Positions 10,152 through 21,376 of a DNA stretch of 64,000 nucleotides are shown one piece after another. The notes under the pieces were generated by a model. That model had not been told where the DNA came from and ran no database searches. It saw nothing but the letters and a program-made list of their open reading frames with translations. Where the stretch lies: contig NZ_MUYG01000010.1 of the NCBI RefSeq assembly GCF_002155425.1, positions 558,001-622,000 of the forward strand, in the 5' to 3' direction. Made by a program: the position numbers and the translations under genes. The stretch comes from Erythrobacter donghaensis (GTDB lineage: Bacteria; Pseudomonadota; Alphaproteobacteria; Sphingomonadales; Sphingomonadaceae). Position 1 is the stretch's first letter, and each line of letters opens with the position of its first letter.

Positions 10152-11684
10152 GTGTCCGCCAACATCGCCGAAATGGAACGCCGCCGCGAAGCAGCCCGGA
10201 TGGGCGGCGGGCAAAAGCGCATCGACGCCCAGCACGCCAAGGGCAAGCTGACCGCGCGCGAACGGCTCGACGTGCTGCTCGACGAAGGCAGCTTCGAAGA
10301 GCTCGACACCTATGTCGAGCACGACTGCGTCGATTTCGGCATGGAGAGCCAGAAGATCACCGGCGACGGGGTGGTGACCGGCAGCGGCACCATCAACGGG
10401 CGGCTGGTCTACGTGTTCTCGCAGGACTTCACCGTCTTCGGCGGCTCGCTGTCGAAGCGCCATGCTGAGAAGATCTGCAAGGTGATGGACACCGCAATGA
10501 AGGTCGGCGCGCCGGTGATCGGCCTCAACGATTCGGGCGGCGCGCGCATTCAGGAGGGCGTGGCGAGCCTCGGCGGCTATGCCGAGGTGTTTCAGCGCAA
10601 TGTGCTCGCCAGCGGTGTGGTGCCGCAGATCAGCCTCATCATGGGGCCGTGCGCGGGCGGGGCGGTTTACTCGCCCGCCATGACCGACTTCATCTTCATG
10701 GTGAAGGATTCCAGCTACATGTTCGTCACCGGCCCCGACGTGGTGAAGACTGTCACGAATGAGGTTGTGACGCAGGAGGAACTGGGCGGGGCGATCACCC
10801 ACACCACCAAGACCAGCGTTGCTGATCTCGCCTATGAGAACGATGTCGAGGCTCTGCTGGCGACCCGCCGTTTCATGGACTTCCTGCCTCTGTCGAACCG
10901 CGAGGAGGTGCCGACGCTCCCCACCAGCGATCCGTGGGACCGGCTGGAAAACAGCCTCGACACGCTGATCCCCGATAATGCCAACCAGCCCTATGACATG
11001 CATGAGGTCATCACCAAGGTGCTCGATGAGGGCGACTTCTTCGAAATCCAGCCAGCTTATGCAGGCAACATCATCTGCGGTTTCGGCCGGGTGGAGGGCC
11101 GCACCGTGGGCGTGGTGGCGAACCAGCCGATGGTGCTGGCGGGCGTGCTCGACATCAATTCCTCGAAGAAGGCCGCGCGCTTCGTTCGCTTCTGCGATGC
11201 CTTCGAGATTCCGATCATCACCTTCGTCGACGTCCCCGGCTTCCTCCCCGGCACCGCGCAGGAACTGGGCGGGATCATCAAGCACGGCGCGAAGCTGCTG
11301 TTCGCCTATGCCGAGGCGACCGTGCCCAAGATCACCGTCATCACCCGCAAGGCCTATGGCGGGGCCTATGACGTGATGGCGTCGAAGCACCTGCGCGGCG
11401 ATTTGAACTACGCCTGGCCGACCGCGGAAATCGCCGTCATGGGCGCCAAGGGCGCGGTGGAGATCATCTTCCGCCAGGAAAAGGACGACCCCGCCAAGAT
11501 CGCGGAGCGGACGAAGGAATACGAAGACCGGTTTGCGAACCCCTTCGTGGCGGCCCAGCGCGGTTATATCGACGAGGTGATCTACCCGCACTCGACGCGG
11601 CGGCGCATTGCGCTGGGGCTAAGGAAGCTACGGACGAAGCAGCTGGAGAACCCGTGGAAGAAGCATGACAATATTCCGCTGTGA
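10152..11684 (+). CDS. pccB: Propionyl-CoA carboxylase beta subunit
   Basis: Carboxyltransferase subunit that moves CO2 from biotin onto propionyl-CoA to form methylmalonyl-CoA. The 510-residue protein opens with [21 protein letters not shown], then shows the acyl-CoA carboxylase pattern [10 protein letters not shown] and [12 protein letters not shown], and the second crotonase-like half with [12 protein letters not shown] and [10 protein letters not shown]. Start is GTG at 10152 with GGAGAGGAA upstream. Its partner, the biotin-bearing alpha subunit, is encoded separately at 21377. The stop overlaps the next small ORF as GTGA. Confidence 0.94.
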   Translation: MSANIAEMERRREAARMGGGQKRIDAQHAKGKLTARERLDVLLDEGSFEELDTYVEHDCVDFGMESQKITGDGVVTGSGTINGRLVYVFSQDFTVFGGSLSKRHAEKICKVMDTAMKVGAPVIGLNDSGGARIQEGVASLGGYAEVFQRNVLASGVVPQISLIMGPCAGGAVYSPAMTDFIFMVKDSSYMFVTGPDVVKTVTNEVVTQEELGGAITHTTKTSVADLAYENDVEALLATRRFMDFLPLSNREEVPTLPTSDPWDRLENSLDTLIPDNANQPYDMHEVITKVLDEGDFFEIQPAYAGNIICGFGRVEGRTVGVVANQPMVLAGVLDINSSKKAARFVRFCDAFEIPIITFVDVPGFLPGTAQELGGIIKHGAKLLFAYAEATVPKITVITRKAYGGAYDVMASKHLRGDLNYAWPTAEIAVMGAKGAVEIIFRQEKDDPAKIAERTKEYEDRFANPFVAAQRGYIDEVIYPHSTRRRIALGLRKLRTKQLENPWKKHDNIPL

Positions 11685-11896
11685 CCAAGAATATCATCAT
11701 TGCGGCCCTTAGCCTGACGCTCATCTGGTTTGGGGCCTCACTAGTTCGTGTCGAAAATGAGCGTTACGCTCTTGAACTTGAAATGTGTGGGACGTGGTCG
11801 CCTGAGCACTCCATGAAACGAGCGGAATGCTTGAAAGAAGTCGAAACGCGAACTGGGCCACTGGCCCACCTATTCTACGGATTGGGAATTCTATGA
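11681..11896 (+). CDS. Small single-pass membrane protein, unknown
   Basis: A 71-residue protein with one hydrophobic N-terminal segment (about residues 4-21) and a charged remainder containing two Cys residues. It starts at a GTG overlapping the pccB stop and ends overlapping the mce start as ATGA, so it is coupled on both sides. The base composition is noticeably lower in GC than the flanking genes. No family is recognised. Its position between two steps of one pathway is discussed in the findings. It is probably a real gene because of the double overlap, but this is not proven. Confidence 0.55.
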   Translation: MTKNIIIAALSLTLIWFGASLVRVENERYALELEMCGTWSPEHSMKRAECLKEVETRTGPLAHLFYGLGIL

Positions 11897-12345
11897 AACT
11901 CGGCCGTCTCAACCACATCGGGGTCGCCACGCCCTCCATCGCGGACTCGATCGCGTTCTACCGCGACGTGATGGGCGCGACGAAGATCCACACGCCGTTC
12001 GACCTTGAGAAGCAGGGCGTGAAGGTCTGCTTCGTCGATACCCCCGGCTCGGACGGGGCGATGAATGGCACCCAGATCGAGCTGATCGAGCCGCTGGGGG
12101 CAAACTCCACGCTCGCGGGCTTCCTCGCCAAGAACCCGCTCGGCGGGCAGCATCACCTGTGCTTCGAGGTGCCCGACATCGCCGAGGCGCGCTCGGAATT
12201 CGAGGCGTTGGGCAAGCGCATCCTCGGCCCCACGCGCATCGGCGCGCACGGCACCCCGATCTTTTTCGTCCATCCCAAGGACATGGGCGGCATGCTTACC
12301 GAGATCATGGAGACGCCCAAAGAGGGCACGCACTGGTCGAATTGA
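11893..12345 (+). CDS. mce: Methylmalonyl-CoA epimerase
   Basis: Interconverts (S)- and (R)-methylmalonyl-CoA, the step between PccAB and the mutase. It has 150 residues from the ATG at 11893 and belongs to the glyoxalase (VOC) fold. Expected metal ligands are visible: His8 in LNHIGVA, the His in QHHLCFEV, and the Glu in GMLTEIME. The start overlaps the previous small ORF by four bases; a start further upstream would run through that ORF and is not needed. Confidence 0.93.
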   Translation: MKLGRLNHIGVATPSIADSIAFYRDVMGATKIHTPFDLEKQGVKVCFVDTPGSDGAMNGTQIELIEPLGANSTLAGFLAKNPLGGQHHLCFEVPDIAEARSEFEALGKRILGPTRIGAHGTPIFFVHPKDMGGMLTEIMETPKEGTHWSN

Positions 12346-12350
12346 ACTGC

Positions 12351-12432
12351 TTGTCATTCCCGCGAAAGCGGGAACCCAGAGCGGCGCGCGGTGCCCTTGG
12401 CCCTGGGTCCCCGCTTTCGCGGGGATGACAGA
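12351..12432. repeat. Palindromic intergenic repeat, type A
   Basis: Two long complementary arms (about 30 bases, 12351-12381 and 12401-12432) flank a short loop. Each arm has an inner hairpin around CGCGAAAGCG / CGCTTTCGCG, and the ends read TTGTCATTCC and GGGGATGACA. It fills nearly the whole mce-enoyl-CoA hydratase spacer. It looks like a dispersed repetitive palindrome and may also act as a hairpin in the mRNA. Confidence 0.8.
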
Positions 12433-12449
12433 ATTGGAGAGAAACGAAA

Positions 12450-13235
12450 ATGTCCTACGAAACCATCCGCGTTGACCGCGAAGGCCCGCTGCTCACCATC
12501 ACCCTCAACCGCCCCGAGCGGCTCAACGCCATGCCGCCGCAGATGGCGGACGAGCTGGGGCAGGCGTTCTACGACCTCGGCGATGCGCGTGCGGTGCTCA
12601 TCACGGGTGAGGGCAAGGGCTTCTGCTCGGGCGCGGATCTTTCGGCGCGGGGTGCAGGGAGTGCGCTCGGCAGCAAGGGCGGCAGCCACGAGGCGTTGAT
12701 CAATCACTACAACCCTGCGATCAGCCAGCTCATCCGCGCGCAGGTGCCGGTGATCTGCGCGGTCAATGGCCCGGCGGCGGGCGTGGGATGCAGCCTCGCG
12801 CTGGCGGCGGACTTCACCATCGCGGGCAAGAGCGCGTATTTCCTGCAAGCCTTCGTCAATATCGGCCTCGTGCCCGACGGCGGCTCGACCTGGCTGCTCA
12901 CCCGCGCCATCGGCCGCGCGCGCGCGACGCGGATGATGATGCTGGGCGAGAAGATCTCGGGCGAACAGGCCGAAGAATGGGGCCTCGTCTACAAGTGCGT
13001 CGATGATGCCGACCTGATGACCGAAGCCCGCGCCCTCGCGGAGAAGCTCGCCAACGGCCCGACCATCGCCTACGCCACGATGAAGCGTAATATCGCCACC
13101 GCGCTCGACCAGAACCTGCAAATGGTGCTCTTGGCCGAGGCCGAGGGCCAGCGCGTCGCAGGCGCGACCAAGGACGCGATGGAGGGCGGCATGGCCTTCC
13201 TCCAGAAGCGCAATGCGGAATTCAAGGGGCACTGA
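12450..13235 (+). CDS. Enoyl-CoA hydratase/isomerase family protein
   Basis: Crotonase-fold protein of 261 residues. The oxyanion-hole motifs are GFCSGADL and NGPAAGVGCSLALAADFTIA, and the Glu/Asp region NIGLVPDGGSTWLLTRAIG is typical of PaaG/enoyl-CoA hydratase-type members with Asp at the catalytic turn. It could hydrate an enoyl-CoA or isomerize a double bond in the pathway that yields propionyl-CoA; the exact substrate cannot be told. ATG 12450 has GGAGAG upstream, just past repeat A. Confidence 0.88.
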   Translation: MSYETIRVDREGPLLTITLNRPERLNAMPPQMADELGQAFYDLGDARAVLITGEGKGFCSGADLSARGAGSALGSKGGSHEALINHYNPAISQLIRAQVPVICAVNGPAAGVGCSLALAADFTIAGKSAYFLQAFVNIGLVPDGGSTWLLTRAIGRARATRMMMLGEKISGEQAEEWGLVYKCVDDADLMTEARALAEKLANGPTIAYATMKRNIATALDQNLQMVLLAEAEGQRVAGATKDAMEGGMAFLQKRNAEFKGH

Positions 13236-13247
13236 TCGCCCCCATCT

Positions 13248-13326
13248 CCGTTCGTATCGAGCGGAGCACGCAGTGCGCAGTCGAGATACCCTGGTGCGGT
13301 GTCTCGACTTCGCTCGACACGAACGG
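13248..13326. repeat. Palindromic intergenic repeat, type B
   Basis: An outer stem pairs CCGTTCGTATCGAGCGGAG (13248-13266) with CTTCGCTCGACACGAACGG (13308-13326), allowing a few mismatches. An inner stem pairs GTCGAGATACC with GGTGTCTCGAC. It fills the spacer before scpA. It is different in sequence from repeat A and is probably another dispersed family. Confidence 0.75.
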
Positions 13327-13340
13327 AAAATGGTTGAGCA

Positions 13341-15559
<2,219 letters not shown>

Positions 15560-15563
<4 letters not shown>

Positions 15564-15805
15564 ATATCAAGCTTCTCTGGGCCGCCGGCGCCATAGTATA
15601 CATCGTATGGGCTGTTCGGCGGCTCCACATTGCTTGGAGCCAAGGCTACGTTCTTGAGGTGGACGATCCCGATTTTGGCCATGAGCTGGGGCGAATGTCG
15701 CATCGAGAGAGGTCATGGCGCTTCTGGATCAGCGTGACCATAACGGCATTTCTGTTGCTGGTAGTCTCGGCTTTCCTGACTTGGCTGATCGCTGACGCAA
15801 TCTGA
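15560..15805 (+). CDS. Small two-pass membrane protein, unknown
   Basis: An 81-residue protein with a hydrophobic N-terminal segment (about residues 4-20), a charged middle ([16 protein letters not shown]) and a second hydrophobic segment (about residues 56-78). GTG at 15560 overlaps the scpA stop as GTGA, suggesting translational coupling to the mutase. GC is lower than in the neighbours. No family recognised. It parallels the small ORF after pccB. Confidence 0.55.
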
Positions 15806-15830
15806 AATCACCTTGCCGTCAAAACTTGCC

Positions 15831-15920
15831 GTCACCCTGAACTTGTTTCAGGGTCCACCGCGCCCCAAGCGCTGCAGCATGAAAGGATAAATGGATGCTG
15901 AAACAAGTTCAGCATGACGG
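15831..15920. repeat. Palindromic repeat overlapping bioB start, type D
   Basis: The left arm around CCTGAACTTGTTTCAGG (15831-15856) and the right arm around GCTGAAACAAGTTCAGC (15893-15920) are inverted copies with a few paired changes. The right arm contains the bioB ATG at 15895 and encodes MLKQVQHDG in that frame. Confidence 0.82.
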
Positions 15921-16923
15921 TGTGCGCACCGACTGGACCCGTGCCGAAATCGCGGCCCTCTTTGACCTCCCCTTCACCGAGCTGCTGTTTCAGGCTGCGA
16001 CCGTCCACCGCGAATATCACCCGCCCACGCAGGTGCAGCTGTGCACGCTGCTCTCGATCAAGACCGGCGGGTGTCCGGAGGATTGCGGCTATTGCTCGCA
16101 GTCGGTGAAGGCTGACAGTGGCGTTGAAGCGACCAAGCTGATGGACGTGCAGGCCGTGCTCCAGCGCGCGGCGCAGGCCAAGGATGCAGGCTCCCAGCGG
16201 TTCTGCATGGGCGCGGCGTGGCGCAATCCCAAGGACCGCGACATGCCTGCGATCGTCGAGATCGTGAAGGGCGTCCGCGACATGGGTCTCGAAACCTGCA
16301 TGACGCTGGGGATGCTCGAACCGCATCAGGCTGAGATGCTCAGCGAAGCCGGCCTCGATTACTACAACCACAATATCGACAGCAGCCCCGAATATTACGA
16401 GCGCGTCATCTCCACGCGCGATTTCCAGTGCCGGCTCGATACGCTGGATCACGTCCGCAAGGCGGGCATCAACGTGTGCTCGGGTGGGATCGTCGGCATG
16501 GGTGAGACGCGCGAGGACCGGGTGGGCTTTGTCCACACGCTCGCCACCCTGCCGCAGCACCCGGAGAGCGTGCCGGTCAACGCGCTGGTGCCGGTCAAGG
16601 GCACGGTGCTGGGCAATATGCTGGCCGACACGCCGCTCGCCAAGATCGACGATATCGAGTTCGTCCGCACGGTCGCGGTCGCGCGGATCACCATGCCGCG
16701 CTCGATGGTGCGGCTGTCGGCGGGGCGCGAATCGATGAGTGAGGCGACGCAGGCCCTGTGCTTCCTCGCGGGCGCGAATTCGATCTTCACCGGCGACAAG
16801 CTGCTGACCGCGCCCAATGCGGGCGACGACAGCGACGGCGCGCTGTTCGCCAAGCTGGGCCTCACCGCATTGAAAGGCGAGGAACCCGCGCGGGCGTGCA
16901 AGAGCGCGGTGCCGGCGGAGTGA
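15895..16923 (+). CDS. bioB: Biotin synthase
   Basis: Radical-SAM enzyme that inserts sulfur into dethiobiotin. The 342-residue protein has the [4Fe-4S] motif with Cys60, Cys64 and Cys67 ([13 protein letters not shown]), and the family blocks [23 protein letters not shown] and [19 protein letters not shown]. The start at 15895 lies inside repeat D, preceded by AAAGGA, so the first nine residues (MLKQVQHDG) come from the repeat; an in-frame GTG a few codons later would be a repeat-free alternative. Biotin made here is needed by the biotin subunit encoded at 21377. The stop overlaps the next gene as GTGA. Confidence 0.94.
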   Translation: MLKQVQHDGVRTDWTRAEIAALFDLPFTELLFQAATVHREYHPPTQVQLCTLLSIKTGGCPEDCGYCSQSVKADSGVEATKLMDVQAVLQRAAQAKDAGSQRFCMGAAWRNPKDRDMPAIVEIVKGVRDMGLETCMTLGMLEPHQAEMLSEAGLDYYNHNIDSSPEYYERVISTRDFQCRLDTLDHVRKAGINVCSGGIVGMGETREDRVGFVHTLATLPQHPESVPVNALVPVKGTVLGNMLADTPLAKIDDIEFVRTVAVARITMPRSMVRLSAGRESMSEATQALCFLAGANSIFTGDKLLTAPNAGDDSDGALFAKLGLTALKGEEPARACKSAVPAE

Positions 16924-17324
16924 TCGGACTTCTGGCACTTGCGCTGGCGGCGACCGAACCTGCGCCGGATGTTCCGCCGCCCGGTTGCGAGGAGCGTGCA
17001 CCGATCCGCGACCCGGCGGTCTGCGCGCCGCTTTACGACGACGGCACCTTTGTGATCCAGAATATGGAGAGCGTGGCCGTCGGGTCGACGGCGGAGATGG
17101 AGCATGTTTGGGCAATGACGCGGCACTGCGGGCTCGACAACCGGATCGATGGCGTCGGGAAGGTCGATATTGCGGTCTACGACATCTTCAATGCGACCGA
17201 ACAATCGCGCGCCTGCGTGATCGACTGGATACGCGAGAATGCACTCGACCTCGTGTTTACGCAGGAGAGGTTCGACCAGCGGTTCGAAGCTGCACCTCTG
17301 ATCGGGAAGACGTCGCAGCCATGA
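16920..17324 (+). CDS. Hypothetical exported protein
   Basis: A 134-residue protein starting at a GTG overlapping the bioB stop. A short hydrophobic N-terminus ([10 protein letters not shown]) looks like a minimal signal peptide, followed by an acidic domain with four Cys residues that could form disulfides. No known family is recognised. The end overlaps the following esterase start (ATGA), so it belongs to a tightly coupled set running to 19400. Confidence 0.6.
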   Translation: MIGLLALALAATEPAPDVPPPGCEERAPIRDPAVCAPLYDDGTFVIQNMESVAVGSTAEMEHVWAMTRHCGLDNRIDGVGKVDIAVYDIFNATEQSRACVIDWIRENALDLVFTQERFDQRFEAAPLIGKTSQP

Positions 17325-18193
17325 TGGTGCTGGCGCGCTTTCGATGGATCGGTGCCGCGCTGGCAGCGATGATGTTGGGCTCCGCAGCAGCGGCTCAGGC
17401 GGACACACCGCAACCCGCTCCGCTCACCATTGGCGAGACCGTGACGCTCGAAGCGCTGGGCGAAAAGCGCGGCGTCAATATCGTCCTGCCGATCGATTAC
17501 GCCGAGGAGCCGGACCGGCGCTGGCCGGTGGTCTATCTGCTCGATGGCGGGGTGACGCAGGACCTGTTCATGGGCGCTGGCCTCCAGCGCTGGAACACCA
17601 TCTGGGGACGCAGCGCGGATGCGATCATCGTCGGGATCGAGACGAAGAACCGCCAGCGCGAACTGCTCCCGCCGACCGGCGATGCCGCCGAGAGCGGACG
17701 CTGGCCGACCGCGGGTGAAAGCGCGGCTTTCCGGCAGTGGATCGCGGAGACCGTCGAACCGCTGATCGAAGCACGCTATCGCCATGACGGCACCGCTGTC
17801 CTCGCCGGTGAAAGCGCGGCGGGGCATTTCGTGGTCGAGACCTGGGCCGAGGCACCCGCGCTGTTCACCGGCTACGTTGCAATCAGCCCGAGCCTGCAAT
17901 GGGATTTCGAGGCGCTCAGCCGCCGCCCGCTGGGTGACGGCAATCGCCCGCCGCTCTACCTCAGCCTCGCTGACGAGGGCGGGGCTACCGAGAGCGGGAT
18001 GATGCGGCTGCTGGACGCGCTGCCCGCGGAGCAGCCCTACTGCTTTTCCGATCGCCGCACCGAGCTTCGCCATGCCACGGCACTGCACGGTCTGCTGCCC
18101 GAAGCGTTGCAATATCTCCTGCCGACGGGTGTTGATTACCTTGATGACTACGGCTTCACTTTGCGCTGCGAGAAGCGGGGAGGGACAAGGTGA
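17321..18193 (+). CDS. Exported alpha/beta-hydrolase, esterase-D/Fes-like
   Basis: A 290-residue protein with a signal peptide (residues 1 to about 26, ending AAAAQA). The mature part shows a strand and turn PVVYLLDGG, the nucleophile motif AGESAAG (Ser in G-E-S), and the block YVAISPSLQWD, all typical of the putative esterase (esterase D/enterochelin-esterase-like) family. It probably acts in the periplasm on an ester or peptide substrate that cannot be named from sequence. It starts by ATGA overlap and ends by GTGA overlap. Confidence 0.75.
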   Translation: MMVLARFRWIGAALAAMMLGSAAAAQADTPQPAPLTIGETVTLEALGEKRGVNIVLPIDYAEEPDRRWPVVYLLDGGVTQDLFMGAGLQRWNTIWGRSADAIIVGIETKNRQRELLPPTGDAAESGRWPTAGESAAFRQWIAETVEPLIEARYRHDGTAVLAGESAAGHFVVETWAEAPALFTGYVAISPSLQWDFEALSRRPLGDGNRPPLYLSLADEGGATESGMMRLLDALPAEQPYCFSDRRTELRHATALHGLLPEALQYLLPTGVDYLDDYGFTLRCEKRGGTR

Positions 18194-18603
18194 TCCGCCG
18201 CGCCGCAGTGCTGCTGGCGCTGGCCGGGGCGCTGCTCGTGCCGCAGGGCGCCCATGCCTGCTCGTTCACATGGGCCAAGGGTTACTCGCCGCGCGACATT
18301 CAGCGCCGCGCGGATATCTTTGTCGTACGCGGGGAATTTCGATTCGTCGACGGGCGGACTGGCGGGGATATTCCTGAAGGCGTCAGCGAGGTTTGGCCGG
18401 AGCCGGGTACGGGCGACTTGTTGGGCCGGATCGAGCGGAAAAGCGGCAAGATGATGCTGACGCGGCAGTTCTACAGCGAGTTTTCGGTCGAATGTCAGGC
18501 CTATCTCGCGCCGCTTACCGCTGGGGCCGGAAGGTATTGGCTGGAAAGGCGGCGCGGCAAGGATGGTCGCTATCGTATCCTGATGTGGAAGCCGGACGAA
18601 TGA
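18190..18603 (+). CDS. Small exported hypothetical protein
   Basis: A 137-residue protein from GTG 18190 with a clear signal peptide (residues 1 to about 22, ending AHA, followed by CSF). The Cys right after AHA could also suggest lipid attachment, but the -3 residue does not fit a good lipobox. The rest has no motif I recognise; a second Cys occurs in SVECQAYL. It is coupled at both ends by four-base overlaps. Confidence 0.6.
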   Translation: MIRRAAVLLALAGALLVPQGAHACSFTWAKGYSPRDIQRRADIFVVRGEFRFVDGRTGGDIPEGVSEVWPEPGTGDLLGRIERKSGKMMLTRQFYSEFSVECQAYLAPLTAGAGRYWLERRRGKDGRYRILMWKPDE

Positions 18604-19400
18604 GTCTCGGCTTCTCGGTCGACACGCTGCTCCCCAAGGCGCGCGGGGGCGGGCAGCTCAGGATGGGGCTGGTGAAGCTGGAGGAGCATCAGTGGCTCCA
18701 GCCTGCGCCCGATCTTGCAGCGCGCGCGGCGGGTTTTGCCGACTGGCCCGAGGGCGTGCAACTGACCCCCGAAGTCGATGCACCGGGCCGCGAGCTGGCG
18801 GCCATGCTCGGTGTCCCGGTTGGCTTCGATCAAGTCGCGCTTCCCGAGGCGGCGCGGGCGGTCCACGAAGACCTCTGCCTGCTCACCAAGCGTGAGGGCG
18901 AGGAGGTCTACCGCCTGATCGGCGCCGCCGTTGCATGGCCCTCGGACTGGCGCCCTGCCGAGAAAATCGGCCTGCCCCTGCGCGCGCTCCACGCGCCGAT
19001 CGCGGGCTACGAGGAGCAGCTCGCCACCGGGGTCGGCCGCTTCATGGAGACCCTGCGCCCCGGCCCGATCTACGCCCGCTGCAACTGGTTCATCGCCGCC
19101 ACGGGAGACCGCCGCTGGCTCCCCGAGCGGCCCCCGTTGGAAGCCTTCGCCCACGTCACGCCCGAGAACGCGGGCGAGACCCTGTTCGTACGCTCCGAAC
19201 GCCAGACGCTCCGCCGGCTCCCGCAAACGGGCGCAATCCTGTTCGGCATCGGTATATATGTGGAGCCACTTGGCAAACTCTCTCCCGCCAACATCGCCAT
19301 GCTGGGCAAGGCGGTGCAGACGCTCGTCAGCGGCGAGGGCGACCGGCGCGGGGCATCGGCCTATGCGGACAGCCTGATCGGCTACGCCGCCACAAAATAA
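18600..19400 (+). CDS. DUF3445 family, haem-dependent oxidative N-demethylase-like
   Basis: A 266-residue protein from ATG 18600. The run LVKLEEHQWL, then LLTKREGEEVYRLIGAAVAWPSDWRP, then LHAPIAGYEEQL, and later RCNWFIAATGDRRWLPERPP matches the DUF3445 family, whose characterised members are haem-dependent oxidative N-demethylases (dimethylamine type). The RSERQTLRRLPQTGAILFGIGIYVEPL block is the usual C-terminal end. The substrate is unknown. It is the last of the overlapping chain that starts at bioB. Confidence 0.78.
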   Translation: MSLGFSVDTLLPKARGGGQLRMGLVKLEEHQWLQPAPDLAARAAGFADWPEGVQLTPEVDAPGRELAAMLGVPVGFDQVALPEAARAVHEDLCLLTKREGEEVYRLIGAAVAWPSDWRPAEKIGLPLRALHAPIAGYEEQLATGVGRFMETLRPGPIYARCNWFIAATGDRRWLPERPPLEAFAHVTPENAGETLFVRSERQTLRRLPQTGAILFGIGIYVEPLGKLSPANIAMLGKAVQTLVSGEGDRRGASAYADSLIGYAATK

Positions 19401-19551
19401 AATATCCCTGAAACCAGAAGCTTTGTCAGATCCTGTCGCATTCCGACAAGTCACGGATTTGCCATTACGCGTGGCAGGCGTAGGATAGACGCCGCGCACC
19501 TGACAGAGGGGCGTGATCAAAGGGGTCGCATATTCTCGGAGGGGAGGAATT

Positions 19552-20010
19552 ATGCGTAAATTACTTCTTATGGCAGCCGCCTTTGCTTTGCCGTTGTCGG
19601 CCTTTTCGGTGCCTGCCGCCGCGCAGGACTCGACCGAAATGAAGGCCGAGCGCATGGAAGGGGTCACTTGGGCCCGCGTCGTCATGACCAAGTTCAAACA
19701 GGGCAAGCGCGAGCGGGCGCTCGACATCATCAAGAACTACTTCGCCAAGGCGGATTCCATGACCGGCAAGGACTCCGGCGTCCACGGCATCCACCTCAAC
19801 ACCGGCGAATGGGACATCATCTATGTCTTCCCGATGAAAGGCGGCCCCAATGACATGACCTGGGCAACCTCGCCCGAGGACATCGAATGGATGACCGCGA
19901 TGATCAAGCTGGTCGGCACGCAGGAAAAGGCGATGGAGCTCATCAACGAATTCGACACGCTGATTGCCAACCAGACCAGCTATGTCGGCCACGCTCACGC
20001 GGATCACTGA
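19552..20010 (+). CDS. Small exported protein, possible ABM-like fold
   Basis: A 152-residue protein with a signal peptide (residues 1 to about 23, ending AAAQ). GGAGGGGAGG lies just upstream of ATG 19552, a strong ribosome-binding site. The mature part (WARVVMTKFKQGKRERALDI, then GVHGIHLNTGEWDIIYVFP) is reminiscent of dimeric alpha/beta-barrel proteins, but this is only by pattern. It ends in a His-rich tail (GHAHADH). There is a 150-base spacer on the 5' side, so it probably has its own promoter. Confidence 0.65.
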   Translation: MRKLLLMAAAFALPLSAFSVPAAAQDSTEMKAERMEGVTWARVVMTKFKQGKRERALDIIKNYFAKADSMTGKDSGVHGIHLNTGEWDIIYVFPMKGGPNDMTWATSPEDIEWMTAMIKLVGTQEKAMELINEFDTLIANQTSYVGHAHADH

Positions 20011-20044
20011 TCGGTGCTGATAGGTTGACAAGTCCAGGTTGATG

Positions 20045-20102
20045 GTGGCCTCCGGTCATGCGATAGGCGTAGCAAGCGTCTGAATTCGCGGCTGGAGGCC
20101 AC
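20045..20102. repeat. Inverted repeat between genes
   Basis: Nine-base arms GTGGCCTCC (20045-20053) and GGAGGCCAC (20094-20102) enclose a 40-base loop. It may be a terminator for the gene ending at 20010 or another repeat; no T-run follows. Nothing else is seen in the 216-base spacer. Confidence 0.45.
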
Positions 20103-20226
20103 ACTTGTTTCAGGGAGTTCCTGCAGACTGCCAGCGCGTCGGTAGCGTCTCGACTTCGAGGATCGACAGCCTGGTGACCTGTTCCGGGAAGGCTGCACAT
20201 GAAGTTGTTTCCGGCATGACGATCCA

Positions 20227-20904
20227 ATGCCGCTCCGATGCTGGAATCGTTATCCGATGATCGCGGCTATTGTCGCACTGGGCGGAGCGGCGCTGGTGGT
20301 GGGTTTGAAGGCGCGGGGCGTGTTCGGCGAGGGCCTGCCCGCGCGAGTGCGCGCTGCGGCGGGACTGTGGCTGGTGGCCGGTGGCGGGTTCTGGCTGGCG
20401 CTGGAACAAACCGGCTTCGATCCCGCCAGCATTGGCCTCTATACCTTCGGTTGGCGGCAGGCGGGGATGGGGGTGTTGCTCGGCGTCCTCGGGATTGCGT
20501 CCGTGCCGTTTTACATTCTCGTCGCTCGAAGGCTCGGCGGGGAGGCCCACAATGCCGAGGCGCTGGCGGCACTGTCAGCGGCACCCTTGCCGCAGCGCCT
20601 GTTCCTGCTGGCGACTATCGGTGTCACCGAAGAGGTGATCTTCCGTGCGATCGGTATTGGCGGATTGATCGCGGCAGGCGTGCCCCTTGCGGCGGCAGTG
20701 GCGGTGTCACTCGCGGTGTTCGTGCTGCTCCACCGTTCCTCGTGGGGCGCGGTCCACCTGCTGTTTGTGACGGTAGCGGGCGGACTGATGACCGCGGCTT
20801 TCCTGCTCGGCGGGCTATGGGCGGCGGTGCTGGCGCATTTGATCGTGGATGCGCCGATGTTCCTCGTTGGCAAGGCGATGGCGCGGCGCAGCGCGCCCGC
20901 CTGA
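20227..20904 (+). CDS. CPBP-family intramembrane metalloprotease
   Basis: A 225-residue protein with five or six hydrophobic segments. The CPBP (CAAX protease and bacteriocin-processing) motifs are present: EEVIFR, then FVLLHR and HLIVDAP, giving the Glu-Glu-Arg and His residues that form the metal site in the membrane. The substrate is unknown. An ATG at 20257 is an alternative start that would place the first helix at the N-terminus. Confidence 0.78.
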   Translation: MPLRCWNRYPMIAAIVALGGAALVVGLKARGVFGEGLPARVRAAAGLWLVAGGGFWLALEQTGFDPASIGLYTFGWRQAGMGVLLGVLGIASVPFYILVARRLGGEAHNAEALAALSAAPLPQRLFLLATIGVTEEVIFRAIGIGGLIAAGVPLAAAVAVSLAVFVLLHRSSWGAVHLLFVTVAGGLMTAAFLLGGLWAAVLAHLIVDAPMFLVGKAMARRSAPA

Positions 20905-20990
20905 CCCTGTCGCAAATCCGCTAGCTTGCCTGCCAGCCCAACCCTCGGCATAGCCACATCATAGAGGGGCAAGGGAGGAAGTGTCCGCGC

Positions 20991-21374
20991 ATGTCTGCAA
21001 TGCTGCCGAACAAACATTGCGCGGCGATCTTGCGGAGCGCCGTGTTGGCCATCGCCATGATTGTTGTGATGCCCGCTGCGGCATCAGCTTGCGCTATGCC
21101 AGAGCTAAATCCTGACCTCAGATTACAAAAGGCAAAAGCCAACGCGAGCCACATCGTCGTCGGCAGTCTGACGCCAAGCCATCGTGTCTCTCGTACACAT
21201 GGATCTATCGTTCCCCAGAAAGTCGAGAGGGGCGCGCGTAGAAAACGGTTTGCAACAATTGGATATTTTATCCCCTGTGTTTACGAGTCACAAGCTGTGA
21301 AGAAAGCTCGATTCTATTTGGTCGAGGTGAAGACGGGGAATTTCATGATATTGGCTATAGAGGCAATTAAATAA
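20991..21374 (+). CDS. Small exported protein upstream of pccA, unknown
   Basis: A 127-residue protein with a long signal peptide (hydrophobic residues about 13-31, ending ASA then CAMPEL). The remainder is basic and has no motif I recognise. GC is clearly lower than in the neighbours. The stop TAA lies two bases before the pccA ATG, and pccA lacks a strong ribosome-binding site of its own, so its translation is probably coupled to this ORF. Confidence 0.55.
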   Translation: MSAMLPNKHCAAILRSAVLAIAMIVVMPAAASACAMPELNPDLRLQKAKANASHIVVGSLTPSHRVSRTHGSIVPQKVERGARRKRFATIGYFIPCVYESQAVKKARFYLVEVKTGNFMILAIEAIK

Positions 21375-21376
21375 AA

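Noticed and set aside
13236..13340. Idea of a cobalamin riboswitch before scpA
   Set aside because: The spacer is fully explained by palindromic repeat B and lacks the conserved B12-box sequence.
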